A stretch of 64,000 nucleotides of DNA, taken from the NCBI RefSeq assembly GCF_032854445.1, contig NC_088302.1:39562191-39626190 (forward strand). Reading direction: 5' to 3'. Under the pieces are notes generated by a model, which was not told the origin of the DNA, did not search any database, and was given only the letters and a program-made list of their open reading frames with translations. The position numbers were made by a program, and so were the translations under genes. Below, piece by piece: positions 56,101 through 64,000 of this stretch. Source of the stretch: Liolophura sinensis (lineage: Eukaryota > Mollusca > Polyplacophora > Chitonida > Chitonidae). The stretch's first letter is position 1. Each line of letters opens with the position of its first letter.

Positions 56101-59100
56101 GTTCAGGCCCCATCACAGTGAATCTAAAACCCAAAGGAAAAAAGGACAAAATCAAGTAATATTTATCAAAACCTAATAATGTTTTCTTCAGCATGTTAGC
56201 TATAAGCCCGACAGCTGTCATATAAACAGACATTTTTTTAAGTGTAACATTAAATATCGATCACATATAAAATCAATACAATAAATGACTTGCCTCAACA
56301 TGTTTAGCGACATTCTTGAAGAGCTCTATGTTGATGATATGAGTCGGGGGTTTACTGATGTCCACATAATGAACCAGACAGTAGAGGATCTGTAAGACTG
56401 CTGGTTGACAGCTGACAGGACCTCGCTCCAAAACCTGAGCAGAATAAATACTGATTAACTGAAATAACACAGCCTGCATGTACAGGCAGATATTAATACT
56501 TTTGTTTGTTTCCTTTATTTCAAGAATCGTTTTCTAAGATACATGTAATTTAGTCATATCATGACACTGGGCGCTTGTAGCAGGCCAGTCCCACTGCAGG
56601 CACTTTCACAGTATTGGACTGCTAAAGACTGGACACCAGGGCTCAGTTTCTCAAAGCATTGTACAACATTTTTTTATCGTACATTTGTTGTAACATATTT
56701 TGTACGTAACTATTACTGTACCACTGTCCTATGTGTGTGATTATTGTACATGTACGACACTTTTGTGAAACTAAGCCCAGAAATGTTTTCCAACTTATTA
56801 AAGCAAACTGATCAGCTACACCTCTCCAGCTAATGGTAAAGGCCATACTAAATACATGTAGTTCACCTACCTCCACTAAAAAGGTGATCATACTTAGGCT
56901 GGCACATGAGTACACATCATGCAGGTACTTGACCACACACTTTGTCCACTGGAAGCTGTCCTTGCCGAATGTCCCGTGGCTGTAGAGGGACATGACTGTG
57001 GCCAGATTCCCCAGGTGTTCTGACTGCTGGCTGCATGTCTGCGGAGAGAGAAACACAGATGTGAGCTCCTTGTAAATAGCACAGTGTAGTCAACAAATAT
57101 ACATTCAATGCTAAATATGCATAATGTATCAGTGGATCAAGTTCGAACATTTGAAGCATTTATTACACAAAAATTTAGTATTTCACACCACAAGTTCAAA
57201 TCCCCATATGCCCTTCTCATTAAAAGAGTCACTTATAATATGGAAATGGGACGATATATGTGCATTAGATTTGATGTGATTACCTGTGAGATACGATCTG
57301 CTGCATCACGACACACCTGTCCTGGACTCTCGTAATTCTGCACCAAATAAGGCAGTAAAGCTATCACATTCATCGGGAAACCTAGGACACACATAAACGA
57401 ACAGTACGTGTGAAAAGCAATATAACATAGACAATATAACATTCACACAGAATTCATTTAGCTTTCTGTCTAGAATCTTTTACATATAAAGAAATTCTAT
57501 ATCATAATAGTGTATCAACATATGCAGAAATACTTTCTGCTCGTTCAATGTTGACATAATTTCTGAAAAGTTCAGACCACTGACAAAAAAAAAATGCATA
57601 AAACAGGGATAATTTTAATGAATAAAAATATGCCAAAAAATTAAAATTAAAAAAAAATTTAGCCAAAAATGTTTTGATTTTCCACATAAACATAATCTTT
57701 TCATTTTACTTTTCATGAACCCTTTAACATTTCTTACCTAGAGCACCTGTAGGATCAATTACTGGAGCATTGATACACAGTGTCAGGTGAGAGAGAAGGG
57801 ACCAGGTCATCTCTGCCGTACCCTGGGATGTACAGCCCTGTGGTCATACAGAAAGACAGCAACATGCACAACCTGACATGTGAATCACACACAACATTTC
57901 CCGAAATCCACAACCAATACCAGAATTTTGACATTACAACATTATGGTGACATCGTGCTATGACTTTACAGCACTTGAGGGCTAACACGTGCATTTTAAC
58001 ATAAGGGGGCTAAATACACAATTGATGGTTATCCACAAAACTGATTTGTAGTAATGTTGAATCTCGAAATTTTTTAATTCTGCCAGTAAAGTTTAACTTT
58101 AGAAGCAAATTAAAACATAATTCATAAGATTTTCACCACTTGTATGTATTTTTCAGGTAGAGACACATTCATGTCTTTATTTATCTATTCTAAATCCATG
58201 CAGATAACATTCACTTGTCATTATCATACAGAGCCGCAGAACACCCACCTTCAGCAGCAGGCTTTGAATGCCAGGGAAATTTGGCCATTTGATTACCTGT
58301 CATCATCATACAGAGCCACAGAACACCCACCTTCAGCAGAAGACTTTGAACGCCAGGGAAATTTGGCCATTTGATTACCTGTCATTATCATACAGAGCCG
58401 CAGAACACCCACCTTCAGCAGAAGACTTTGAACGCCAGGGAAATTTGGCCATTTCATTACCTGTCATTACCATACAGAGCCGCAGAACACCCACCTTCAG
58501 CAGAAGACTTTGAACGCCAGGGAAATTTGGCCATTTGATTACCTGTCATTATCATACATAGCCGCAGAACACCCACCTTCAGCAGAAGACTTTGAACGCC
58601 AGGGAAATTTGGCCATTTGATTACCTGTCATTATCATACATAGCCGCAGAACACCCACCTTCAGCAGAAGACTTTGAACGCCAGGGAAATTTGGCCATTT
58701 GATCTGTTGAAGGATTTTATCCAGCTTTTCCCTACAGTCGGGTCTACCTGGCTGAAGATGCTTCAGAATCTGGGAAACACATGTGGAGAGTGGTTAAATA
58801 ATATCCACACATCTGACTGACTGACTGACAAACTCGTGGTTTATTTATAAAACAAAACACAAAGTTAATTATACAGCTGTATCTGTATTCTACTCCATGC
58901 CTCACTTATGATTTATTTATTTTATTGGAGATTAACACTGTGTTCAAAACTATGTCACTTACAAGACAGCGGCTACCATTATGGCATGGCCAAACAGGAC
59001 GGAGTCCAGGGGGAAAAACAACCTTATGATTTGTTACTATCCACATGATTCAATAATGAATACAATGAACTTTTAGATGGATGTGAGGACAATGACACGA

Positions 59101-62100
59101 AGAAAATGTTTAAACCAGGAAAGAATATGGTTTTATGATATATGTAAATGCTTTGGCAAGTTATTGATGAACTTTAAAACATGTGACATACAGAGCTACA
59201 TTTTATGGTATCACCCAATAGTTCTTAAATACTGAATCTGAAAACTGAAGGCAGAGTCTAGCAGTTGAAATACAGAGCTGACTGTATCAAACATCTATGT
59301 GCATACAGGGCTAAAGTTTCATGAATTAACAGGTTTATTTTTTACCTTCTAACAAACGCGAAAGTCATTGTCCATCACAACACCCTTCCTTCTAAAACTA
59401 ACCTGTTCTAGGAGCCTAGTGGCCAGCTGAAACTCATATTCATAGTCCGACTCCAGCATGGACACAGCGATCCAGAACATCTGGGTGAGAATGGTGAGTT
59501 TGTCCTCCGTGCTGTTCTGGTCCAGGTTTTTCAGGGATTGCGCACTGCGCGACCTCGCCAGGTTTGTTGTCTTCTTAGCTGTCATCTCCGTAGAGCTCCT
59601 GTGACGAGCATCCCCACCTGTATTCAAGGTGAGGTGAACAGGTAAGAAACTAACTAAAATTGAAGTTTTATGAGAGGAGGAAAACAAACTGCCCAGAGTA
59701 AACTGTCGTCCTTCCCCAGAACCCTGATCCAGTGCCTGACATAAGGCCCTAGATGAAACAGCAAAAGATGGATTTGAACATGTAACTTCACCGGTAAAGG
59801 GCCTGATAGTTGTAGCTAATCAGCCCTTTAACCAGCTGAGTCACCAAGGACCTAGCATGGTTCATTAAGTCACAATTATATATATGCAGATACCTGACTA
59901 ACATTTTCTTCAAAGTCCAGTGCACACGGGTATATGTTACCGAAAAAGAGAGTTTGTTATCAAGGTAAGAAAAAAAAAATCTTCAAAATTTTGCTTGTGT
60001 AACCCTAAAAGAGATTTCTAAACCGACCTGATTTTAAAAAAAAAAGAAAACAAATGTTGTATATGTGTGAGTAACTGATACTCCAGAACATTTCAGACCA
60101 GGATCTGAAAATACTACTTTTTTGCAACAGATGTTGTTCATGTGCGCTGGGCTTAAGACCATTGTAGTGAAGACACAATGCAGAGGTAACCATGCGTACT
60201 ATCTGTGTTAGCAACGTTATTCCTGCCCTTACCGCCAGGGGTGACAGCCATCCTACCAGTGGCGACAGAGACTGAGTAGCTGGTGGTGCGATTGTGGTGG
60301 GGTGGGGGTTCCCTCCCTATCAGTCCACTCGGGGGGATAGGGGCACTCTTCCTATTCTCAGCCCAGGTCTCCTTGGCCAGGTTAGGGGTGGACATGAACA
60401 GCTCTCGCATGAAGTCTGTGGGGCGCACTTCCATCTCCAGGTAATCCACAGCTGCCTCCAGGGTCAGCATGATTTCTGTCACATAACCCTGGGAGAGCAG
60501 AGAAGTCAATATGCATCACATAATCCTGTGTTTACTAATACAATGTCAATGTAGCAAACTGGAGTACCTTGAGTAAACCACCCACCTTTGGCAATTTATT
60601 TATTTTATTCAATTTGATTGGTAATCAAGAATATTTCACTCACAGCAGCAAGCATTATGGTGGGTGGAAACCAAGCAGAGCCCAGGGGAAACCCACGACC
60701 ATCCGTAGGTTACTGCAGACCTTCCGACATACCTTTGGCGATTTACTGTTGAACTCTCAAAACATATCATACAAATGTCACACTTACAAACCTCATGCAA
60801 GACCACACAAGCATTGCTGACAGCTTAATGCTAGCAGGGCTTTAACAACAATCAAAGATTGTGTGCTTTTCAAAAAAATGTGTTCTACTGTGATTTGGGC
60901 CCTTTAGTGTAGCTCATCCTCCAGTTTCTCACAAAGCATAGATAAGGTAATAAAGTTTTAGTACTGGATGATTTTTCATCTGATAAGAAGCCAGAACTAA
61001 CCTGCATGTCATCTCCTTGTTCAGCTACAGTCTCCACAAGTCGAGACAAGATGTCTGTCAGCATCTGTGTGGAGGGTCGCACTCGTAACGCTCGCACAAT
61101 CTGCACAGTAAAAACAGGTGCATCAAATTTGCTTGAAACAATTTACACAGTGGTAAAAACTAATGCCATGAAAATCTATAACAGGCCAAAGTTGACAATC
61201 ATCTGGAATCAACAATTTATTTCTATTATACATGTACTAAAAAATGCACACATATCAGGTTTGAACTAGTAAACCCATCGCAATGAATACTTTTTTTTTT
61301 TTAACGTTATGCAATAATTTATCCAGCTTAAATTCTCATGTTACTCTTTTCACATGTGTTGGCACAACTCACCTGGAATGACCTGCCGGCATAATGCCTG
61401 GAAGAACAAGACAGGGCCAACTGCAGCGCAATCTGAGCCCACCGCTGCTCCACACCTGACAGGGGAGCTAACTCCTTGCACACCTGTACCACACATTTAA
61501 GCAGGTATTCCAGCTGTGTGGCGCTGTGGATGGTCAAACTCTTAGAGGTGATGTCCTCATAGCTCCATAGTGGTCGACCCGGTCTTAAGATAGACAATGG
61601 CATCCATCACAAACTGATCATACTCATACAATACATGCATGATGTTCCTCACCAACAAGCACAAATTCAAACTTCTGAAACTTTGTTTCCAATGATTTAA
61701 AAATCCCATTTAATAGGGGAACTTGTAACACTCCTTGTCATCTGTAAAGAAATATCTTAAGCTATGAACTATTTTGTGTTTTCATTTATTATGTCATAAT
61801 TATCAGTGTATGTGTGCCGATAAAACACCCAGGTACAATGACTCTGCAACGTCACAGAAGAAAGTGATGTGTTCTATAGCTATGTGGACACCTTTGTCTG
61901 GCCTGTCTGCAGTCTCCCACTGAGTAGGTCTGTCTTAAAAAATCTCTACCTACTGCTCCAAGCATCATCTATATTTCAAGTCATGATTATGAAAGTTCAA
62001 ACATGCACTATCTTGCCAGTGAACTCAAACTTTCATAAATACCTACCATACCTACATAATGTCTACACTGTACTCATTCTATCCAGGTTTAACAAAAAAG

Positions 62101-63062
62101 ACTTGTCTCACCGACATTAGCTATGTTACGTTAATACTTATCTTATAAACTATATAACGGTGAGTTAAAAACCAGCACCAATATCATTCCACCTTAGCCC
62201 TTGGAGATTACCTTTTCTTGATCAATGACACAATAATCTGCATAACCTCATCCACATTAGTAATGGCTTCAAGGTCGGGTAACTGTGTGTCACTATTCTC
62301 AGGGGTCACGGTGGCACTACTGTCCACACTCAGGGTCGACTGACCAATGGAAAACTTGGTAATGCTGTCATGTGACACCTGTCCACCTAGGCCATCTGGA
62401 AAACAAGAAGATTTCAGTTAACTCTGAAATGAGGAAACATAACATAACATAATATGCTCTTATTTTATATTCCATGAAATTGAATTTTGATCAATAAATC
62501 AATATAAACACACAATTTCCATTTTAATGCAAAGGGAAATTAACTATTTTTTTAATATTTACTAATTTACAGCACATTTTTTTAATTAAATAATGTAGTA
62601 TTTTTTGTGCAGCAGCTTCACATAGTGACAGAATTATCCTTAGGCAACTTCTATACAGTGTATATGAATAAAGTTTTATGTATTTATTTATTTATTTGAT
62701 TACCGTATTTGGTGTTTTATGCTGTACCAGCACTCAAGGATATTTTACTCATTTGATAGTGGCCAGCTGGAGATAAAACCTGCAACCATCTGCATGTTGC
62801 TGACAAACCTTCCCATCTGAACCAAGTTTTATACAAGAGAGTCTATTTTCTAGCAGAGCTGATCTCTCACCTGAGGCCGTAGTACCTATGACAGAATAGA
62901 GCTTCTCCTCTGCTATCAGTGCCAGGTTGTCCCCAAGGTTTGTCTTATTAGCGCATAGGTTACGCGCAATGTGGGGGTGCTCATGGGCAGCCAACAACAA
63001 CAACAGATTCTGCAACAACTTCTTACAGTGCTCATAAACCAACACTTTTGAGTGGTCCAAAC
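43976..63062 (-). CDS. FRY: Furry (FRY/FRYL family), C-terminal 28 exons; gene continues beyond 64000
   Basis: Furry proteins (about 3000 residues) are cytoplasmic scaffolds related to yeast Tao3 and Mor2. They bind and promote NDR/LATS-type kinases and shape cells, including dendrites and epithelial hairs. The 28 exons here encode about 1270 residues. Their order matches [172 protein letters not shown], and a C-terminus with [13 protein letters not shown]. Splice phases agree throughout except at 49618-50480, where single-base frame breaks occur. The 5' half lies outside the window; the last intron seen is filled by a 48-bp array. Confidence 0.93.
44157..44183. repeat. (CAA)n microsatellite
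   Basis: caacaacaacaacaacaaca run directly beyond the acceptor of the last furry exon. Confidence 0.9.
44378..44475 (-). CDS. FRY: Furry window exon 27
   Basis: [20 protein letters not shown], aligned with FRYL WPSDIFGSCEDDPVQTLL. Confidence 0.93.
44975..45171 (-). CDS. FRY: Furry window exon 26
   Basis: [20 protein letters not shown] to [14 protein letters not shown], phase 2 exit. Confidence 0.93.
45679..45789 (-). CDS. FRY: Furry window exon 25
   Basis: [20 protein letters not shown], nearly identical to [22 protein letters not shown]. Confidence 0.96.
45920..46290 (-). mobile_element. SINE-B, longer copy with tRNA-like head
   Basis: Minus-strand head with A box TAGCACAGTTGG (46269-46280) and a B-box-like GGTAGATCCAGG (46235-46246). 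The body is shared with 31535-31770 and ends in cactcactcagtc. Confidence 0.75.
46457..46531 (-). CDS. FRY: Furry window exon 24
   Basis: [20 protein letters not shown] then CGEEQ, phase 0/0. Confidence 0.92.
46690..46905. repeat. Dispersed repeat C, copy 4
   Basis: tttataaggtgtttactgaa, ggctaacctaaccagtgtac, ctgaaagttgctcttttata align with the copies at 17.8 and 22.8 kb. It ends right beside furry exon 23. Confidence 0.6.
46915..47013 (-). CDS. FRY: Furry window exon 23
   Basis: [20 protein letters not shown] then [13 protein letters not shown], phase 0/0. Confidence 0.93.
47456..47515 (-). CDS. FRY: Furry window exon 22
   Basis: [20 protein letters not shown], 20 codons; the ECP.VF core is that of FRYL. 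Confidence 0.92.
47580..47905 (-). mobile_element. SINE-A copy plus a second tail fragment
   Basis: A tail fragment at 47580-47660 is followed by a longer copy at 47678-47905 (gcagccagcattatgttggg, agcatgagctggactcaaaa). Confidence 0.75.
48033..48080 (-). CDS. FRY: Furry window exon 21 (48 nt)
   Basis: [16 protein letters not shown] between tttcag and TAT|GTTAGC, phase 0/0, matching FRYL around EITNEAVSFL. The donor choice is less certain than elsewhere. Confidence 0.75.
48165..48375. repeat. 45-bp tandem array, about 4.5 copies
   Basis: ttgcatgatctgacagttca starts at 48172, 48217, 48262 and 48307, with a last variant at 48352. In a furry intron; unrelated to the exon sequence. Confidence 0.92.
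48575..48788 (-). CDS. FRY: Furry window exon 20
   Basis: [20 protein letters not shown], then [16 protein letters not shown] and CQIFPRLYK, matching FRYL WRCHVNQMLSD and FSRLF. Confidence 0.93.
49050..49159 (-). CDS. FRY: Furry window exon 19
   Basis: [20 protein letters not shown] to LLSSPLTTS, phase 0 in, phase 2 out. Confidence 0.88.
49618..49823 (-). CDS. FRY: Furry window exon 18 (frame-broken)
   Basis: Entry frame: [20 protein letters not shown] to [13 protein letters not shown]. The frame joining to the next exon reads [18 protein letters not shown]. The length, 206 nt, is one short of a multiple of three, so one base is probably missing near 49680-49720. Confidence 0.8.
49797..50217. 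repeat. 79-bp tandem array containing the exon 18 acceptor
   Basis: gttggaataaatccattgtt recurs at 49826, 49905, 49984, 50063 and 50141. Each unit carries the exon's first roughly 26 nt and its acceptor ttattccaacag; the gene-side unit is the working junction. Confidence 0.93.
50395..50480 (-). CDS. FRY: Furry window exon 17 (frame-broken)
   Basis: Entry frame reads [10 protein letters not shown] then TGA; a second frame reads [15 protein letters not shown], matching FRYL VFKDFDFL. The exit frame needed by the next exon reads EENE. At least two single-base shifts are therefore implied, near 50447 and 50407. Confidence 0.75.
51050..51420. repeat. Diverged interspersed repeat fragment
   Basis: Phrases such as ggcaagttactgacgaattt tctcatgtg also occur near 15430, 37125 and 59155, suggesting an old SINE-like family. 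Confidence 0.45.
51552..51645 (-). CDS. FRY: Furry window exon 16
   Basis: [20 protein letters not shown] then [11 protein letters not shown], ending in phase 1 at TCTA|GTATGT. Confidence 0.9.
51646..54074. other. Furry introns around the candidate microexon
   Basis: Apart from 53116-53133, no exon or clear repeat recognised; AT-rich with several A-runs. Confidence 0.5.
53116..53133 (-). CDS. FRY: Furry candidate 18-nt microexon
   Basis: Flanked by gtctgcgtag and AAG|GTAAGC, it would add DTAINK between PKSPS and VIFSQ in frame. Direct joining of the neighbours also works and matches FRYL, so this would be an optional cassette. Confidence 0.5.
54075..54149 (-). CDS. FRY: Furry window exon 14
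   Basis: 25 codons, [20 protein letters not shown] and PKSPS, phase 0/0. Confidence 0.95.
54165..55330. repeat. 45-bp tandem array split by an inserted element
   Basis: Units of cttatggtcagttacaggcc and atgactcagttacggcatat. cttatggtcag occurs at 55094, 55139 and 55184, with related units at 54165-54222. The parts are separated by the element at 54223-55054. Confidence 0.85.
54223..55054. mobile_element. Non-autonomous TIR DNA transposon (hAT-like ends)
   Basis: Ends cagggttctgcc and ggcagagccctg are inverted repeats, 11 of 12 matching. The flanks are the direct repeat gtcagt (54217-54222, 55055-55060). The insertion lies inside a 45-bp array whose units resume on the other side. 832 bp, no transposase. 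A hAT would give 8-bp duplications, so the family is uncertain. Confidence 0.7.
55397..55584 (-). CDS. FRY: Furry window exon 13
   Basis: Completes ELPGRTLDF, then ETPYIGRKY and a Ser-rich part ending [10 protein letters not shown]. Confidence 0.94.
55762..55936 (-). CDS. FRY: Furry window exon 12
   Basis: [20 protein letters not shown] to VYFKKELPG, with acceptor gttttttcag. Confidence 0.94.
56294..56434 (-). CDS. FRY: Furry window exon 11, followed by a GC-AG intron
   Basis: [20 protein letters not shown] to NVAKHVE, 47 codons. The exon ends GAG|GCAAGTC, a consensus GC donor; joining to exon 12 gives [18 protein letters not shown], as in FRYL. Confidence 0.93.
56871..57038 (-). CDS. FRY: Furry window exon 10
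   Basis: [20 protein letters not shown] then [20 protein letters not shown], phase 0/0. Confidence 0.95.
57284..57381 (-). CDS. FRY: Furry window exon 9
   Basis: [20 protein letters not shown] then [12 protein letters not shown], matching FRYL GFPLNILCLLPHL. Confidence 0.94.
57738..57837 (-). CDS. FRY: Furry window exon 8
   Basis: [20 protein letters not shown] then [13 protein letters not shown]; phase 0 in, phase 1 out. Confidence 0.92.
58225..58690. repeat. 82-bp tandem array of the exon 7 donor region
   Basis: acacccacct recurs at 58241, 58323, 58405, 58487, 58569 and 58651, exactly 82 bp apart. Each unit carries about 43 nt of coding sequence plus AAG|GTGGGTG; the last is the real exon junction. 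Confidence 0.96.
58659..58769 (-). CDS. FRY: Furry window exon 7
   Basis: 37 codons ending [14 protein letters not shown] at AAG|GTGGGTG. The 3' half of this exon and its donor are tandemly copied in the following intron (58225-58650). Confidence 0.93.
58915..59020 (-). mobile_element. SINE-A fragment
   Basis: tttattggagattaacactg, cttacaagacagcggctacc; tail and adjoining body only. Confidence 0.5.
59403..59617 (-). CDS. FRY: Furry window exon 6
   Basis: Basic, Ser-rich linker ([11 protein letters not shown]) leading into [20 protein letters not shown], a strongly conserved furry stretch. Confidence 0.95.
60233..60488 (-). CDS. FRY: Furry window exon 5
   Basis: [20 protein letters not shown] then [16 protein letters not shown], followed by a Pro/Ser-rich linker (SAPIPPSGL). 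Confidence 0.95.
60595..60745 (-). mobile_element. SINE-A fragment
   Basis: caatttgattggtaatcaag to gaaacccacgaccatccgta, body only. Confidence 0.7.
61002..61100 (-). CDS. FRY: Furry window exon 4
   Basis: 33 codons, [20 protein letters not shown] then [13 protein letters not shown], phase 0/0. Confidence 0.95.
61373..61583 (-). CDS. FRY: Furry window exon 3
   Basis: [14 protein letters not shown] and [20 protein letters not shown] are almost word-for-word FRYL. The acceptor atcttaag lacks a C before AG but is otherwise sound. Confidence 0.95.
62212..62395 (-). CDS. FRY: Furry window exon 2
   Basis: Reads [20 protein letters not shown] through [14 protein letters not shown]; a Ser/Thr-rich linker typical between helical-repeat blocks. 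Confidence 0.88.
62675..62825 (-). mobile_element. SINE-A fragment
   Basis: tttatttatttgattaccgt, tggtgttttatgctgtacca, accatctgcatgttgctgac. Confidence 0.65.
62871..63062 (-). CDS. FRY: Furry window exon 1
   Basis: After acceptor ttcttctag the split codon gives Gly, then [20 protein letters not shown]. Phase 1 exit at TCAG|GTGAG. Confidence 0.92.
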
Positions 63063-63494
63063 CTAGAAGAACAGTAAGAGGAGCAAAGACAGGTTACTGT
63101 GCCTGTAGGCTTTTGAATTCAGGACTATGCATTTCCTAATACTTACACCTAGAAGAGCAGCAGAATGAGTATAGAAAAGTTACTGTGCCTGTAGGCTTTT
63201 GAATGACAGGACGACATGTGTGATGGATGAATTTATGGTTCACGAGTTTTATTCTTCATTTCAACATTTAATATTCCACCAAATAGCTTTCACAAGCTAC
63301 TGAAAGGGAAACGTAGGAAAGAGAAGAGTTTGATACTACACATACAGTATGGAAGGGTACACTGAATTCGTGTAACTATGCCAGAGATCACACAAGGGAT
63401 ATGCCTCACATGAATATATGTACACCATCAAAATTGCATATGAGCAAGATTACAACAAGAGGGCATGTGGCATCAGATGGATAAAAACGGAAAC

Positions 63495-64000
63495 CTCCCC
63501 AAGGAAGATGATGTGTGACAAGAGTGGGATATAAGGAGATAACTCACTAGGAAGATGATGTGTAACATAAGTGGGATATGAGGAGATAACTTATCAAGGA
63601 AGATGTGCAACAAGAGTGGGATATAAGGAGATAACTCACAAGGAAGATGATGTGTAACATGAGTGGGATATGAAGAGACAACTCACCAAGGAAGATGATG
63701 TGTAACATGAGTGGGATATGAAGAGATAACTCATCAAGGAAGATGATGGGTAACATGAGTGGGATATGCTGAGAAAGATAACTCACCACCACAGATGATG
63801 TGTAACATGATTGGGATATGAAGAGATAACTCACCAAGGAAGATGATGTGTAACATGAGTGGGACAAGAAGAGATAACTCACCAAGGAAGATGATGTGTA
63901 ACATGAGTGGGATATAAGGAGATAACTCACCAAGGAAGATGATGTGTAACATGATTGGGATATGAAGAGATAACTCACCAAGGAAGATGATGTGTAACAT
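63495..64000. repeat. 48-bp tandem array, about 11 copies, reaching the window edge
   Basis: ggaagatgatgtgtaacatg units, mostly 48 bp apart (63503 to 63982). On the minus strand each reads ACACATCATCTTCCTTG|GTGAGT, an exon-like end (LHIIFLG) plus a donor. Confidence 0.93.

Noticed and set aside
63547-63981. 144-residue repetitive open frame
   Set aside because: Product of the 48-bp array in a frame different from the furry exon frame.

Overview
The window is animal (eukaryotic) genomic DNA. It is AT-rich and intron-rich, with GT-AG introns, tRNA-derived SINEs and many minisatellites. The frequent tacatgtacatgta-type runs and the SINE tail (tttgattggtgttttacgccgtactcaag) resemble what I know from mollusc genomes. 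A mollusc, bivalve or gastropod, is therefore the best guess; this is inference, not proof.

Two large genes lie head-to-tail, both on the minus strand. The first (30504 down to 1689) is a MET/HGF-receptor-type receptor tyrosine kinase. I could join 19 coding exons with consistent splice phases into 1374 codons plus a stop: signal peptide, Sema domain, PSI, four IPT/TIG domains, one transmembrane helix, tyrosine kinase and a short tail with a YINV docking motif. One in-frame TAA interrupts the large Sema exon at 29410-29412. The second gene (from beyond 64000 down to 43976) is furry (FRY/FRYL family), a very large scaffold for NDR/LATS-type kinases. The window holds its C-terminal part, 28 exons and about 1270 codons, including an 18-nt candidate microexon, a GC-AG intron and a cluster of single-base frame breaks at 49.6-50.5 kb.

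Layout: 1-1688 is 3' flank of the MET-like gene. 1689-30504 is the MET-like gene, with SINEs and minisatellites in its introns. 30505 to about 41000 is upstream/intergenic DNA with SINEs, a MITE-like element and a CRE/ETS-type promoter candidate near 36.45 kb. About 41000-43975 is 3' flank of furry, mostly tandem repeats. 43976-63062 is furry, and 63.5-64 kb is a 48-bp array inside the next furry intron.

The most unusual signal is that at least five tandem arrays contain a copy of an adjoining coding-exon edge, four of them with its splice site (82-bp at 58.2-58.7 kb, 79-bp at 49.8-50.2 kb, 48-bp at 63.5-64 kb, the 36-bp C-terminal array at 43.8-44.0 kb, and an exon-14 junction copy in the 6.4-7.3 kb minisatellite). 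Minisatellite growth seeded on exon borders has multiplied potential donors and acceptors. No RNA genes, CRISPR arrays or bacterial features were found.
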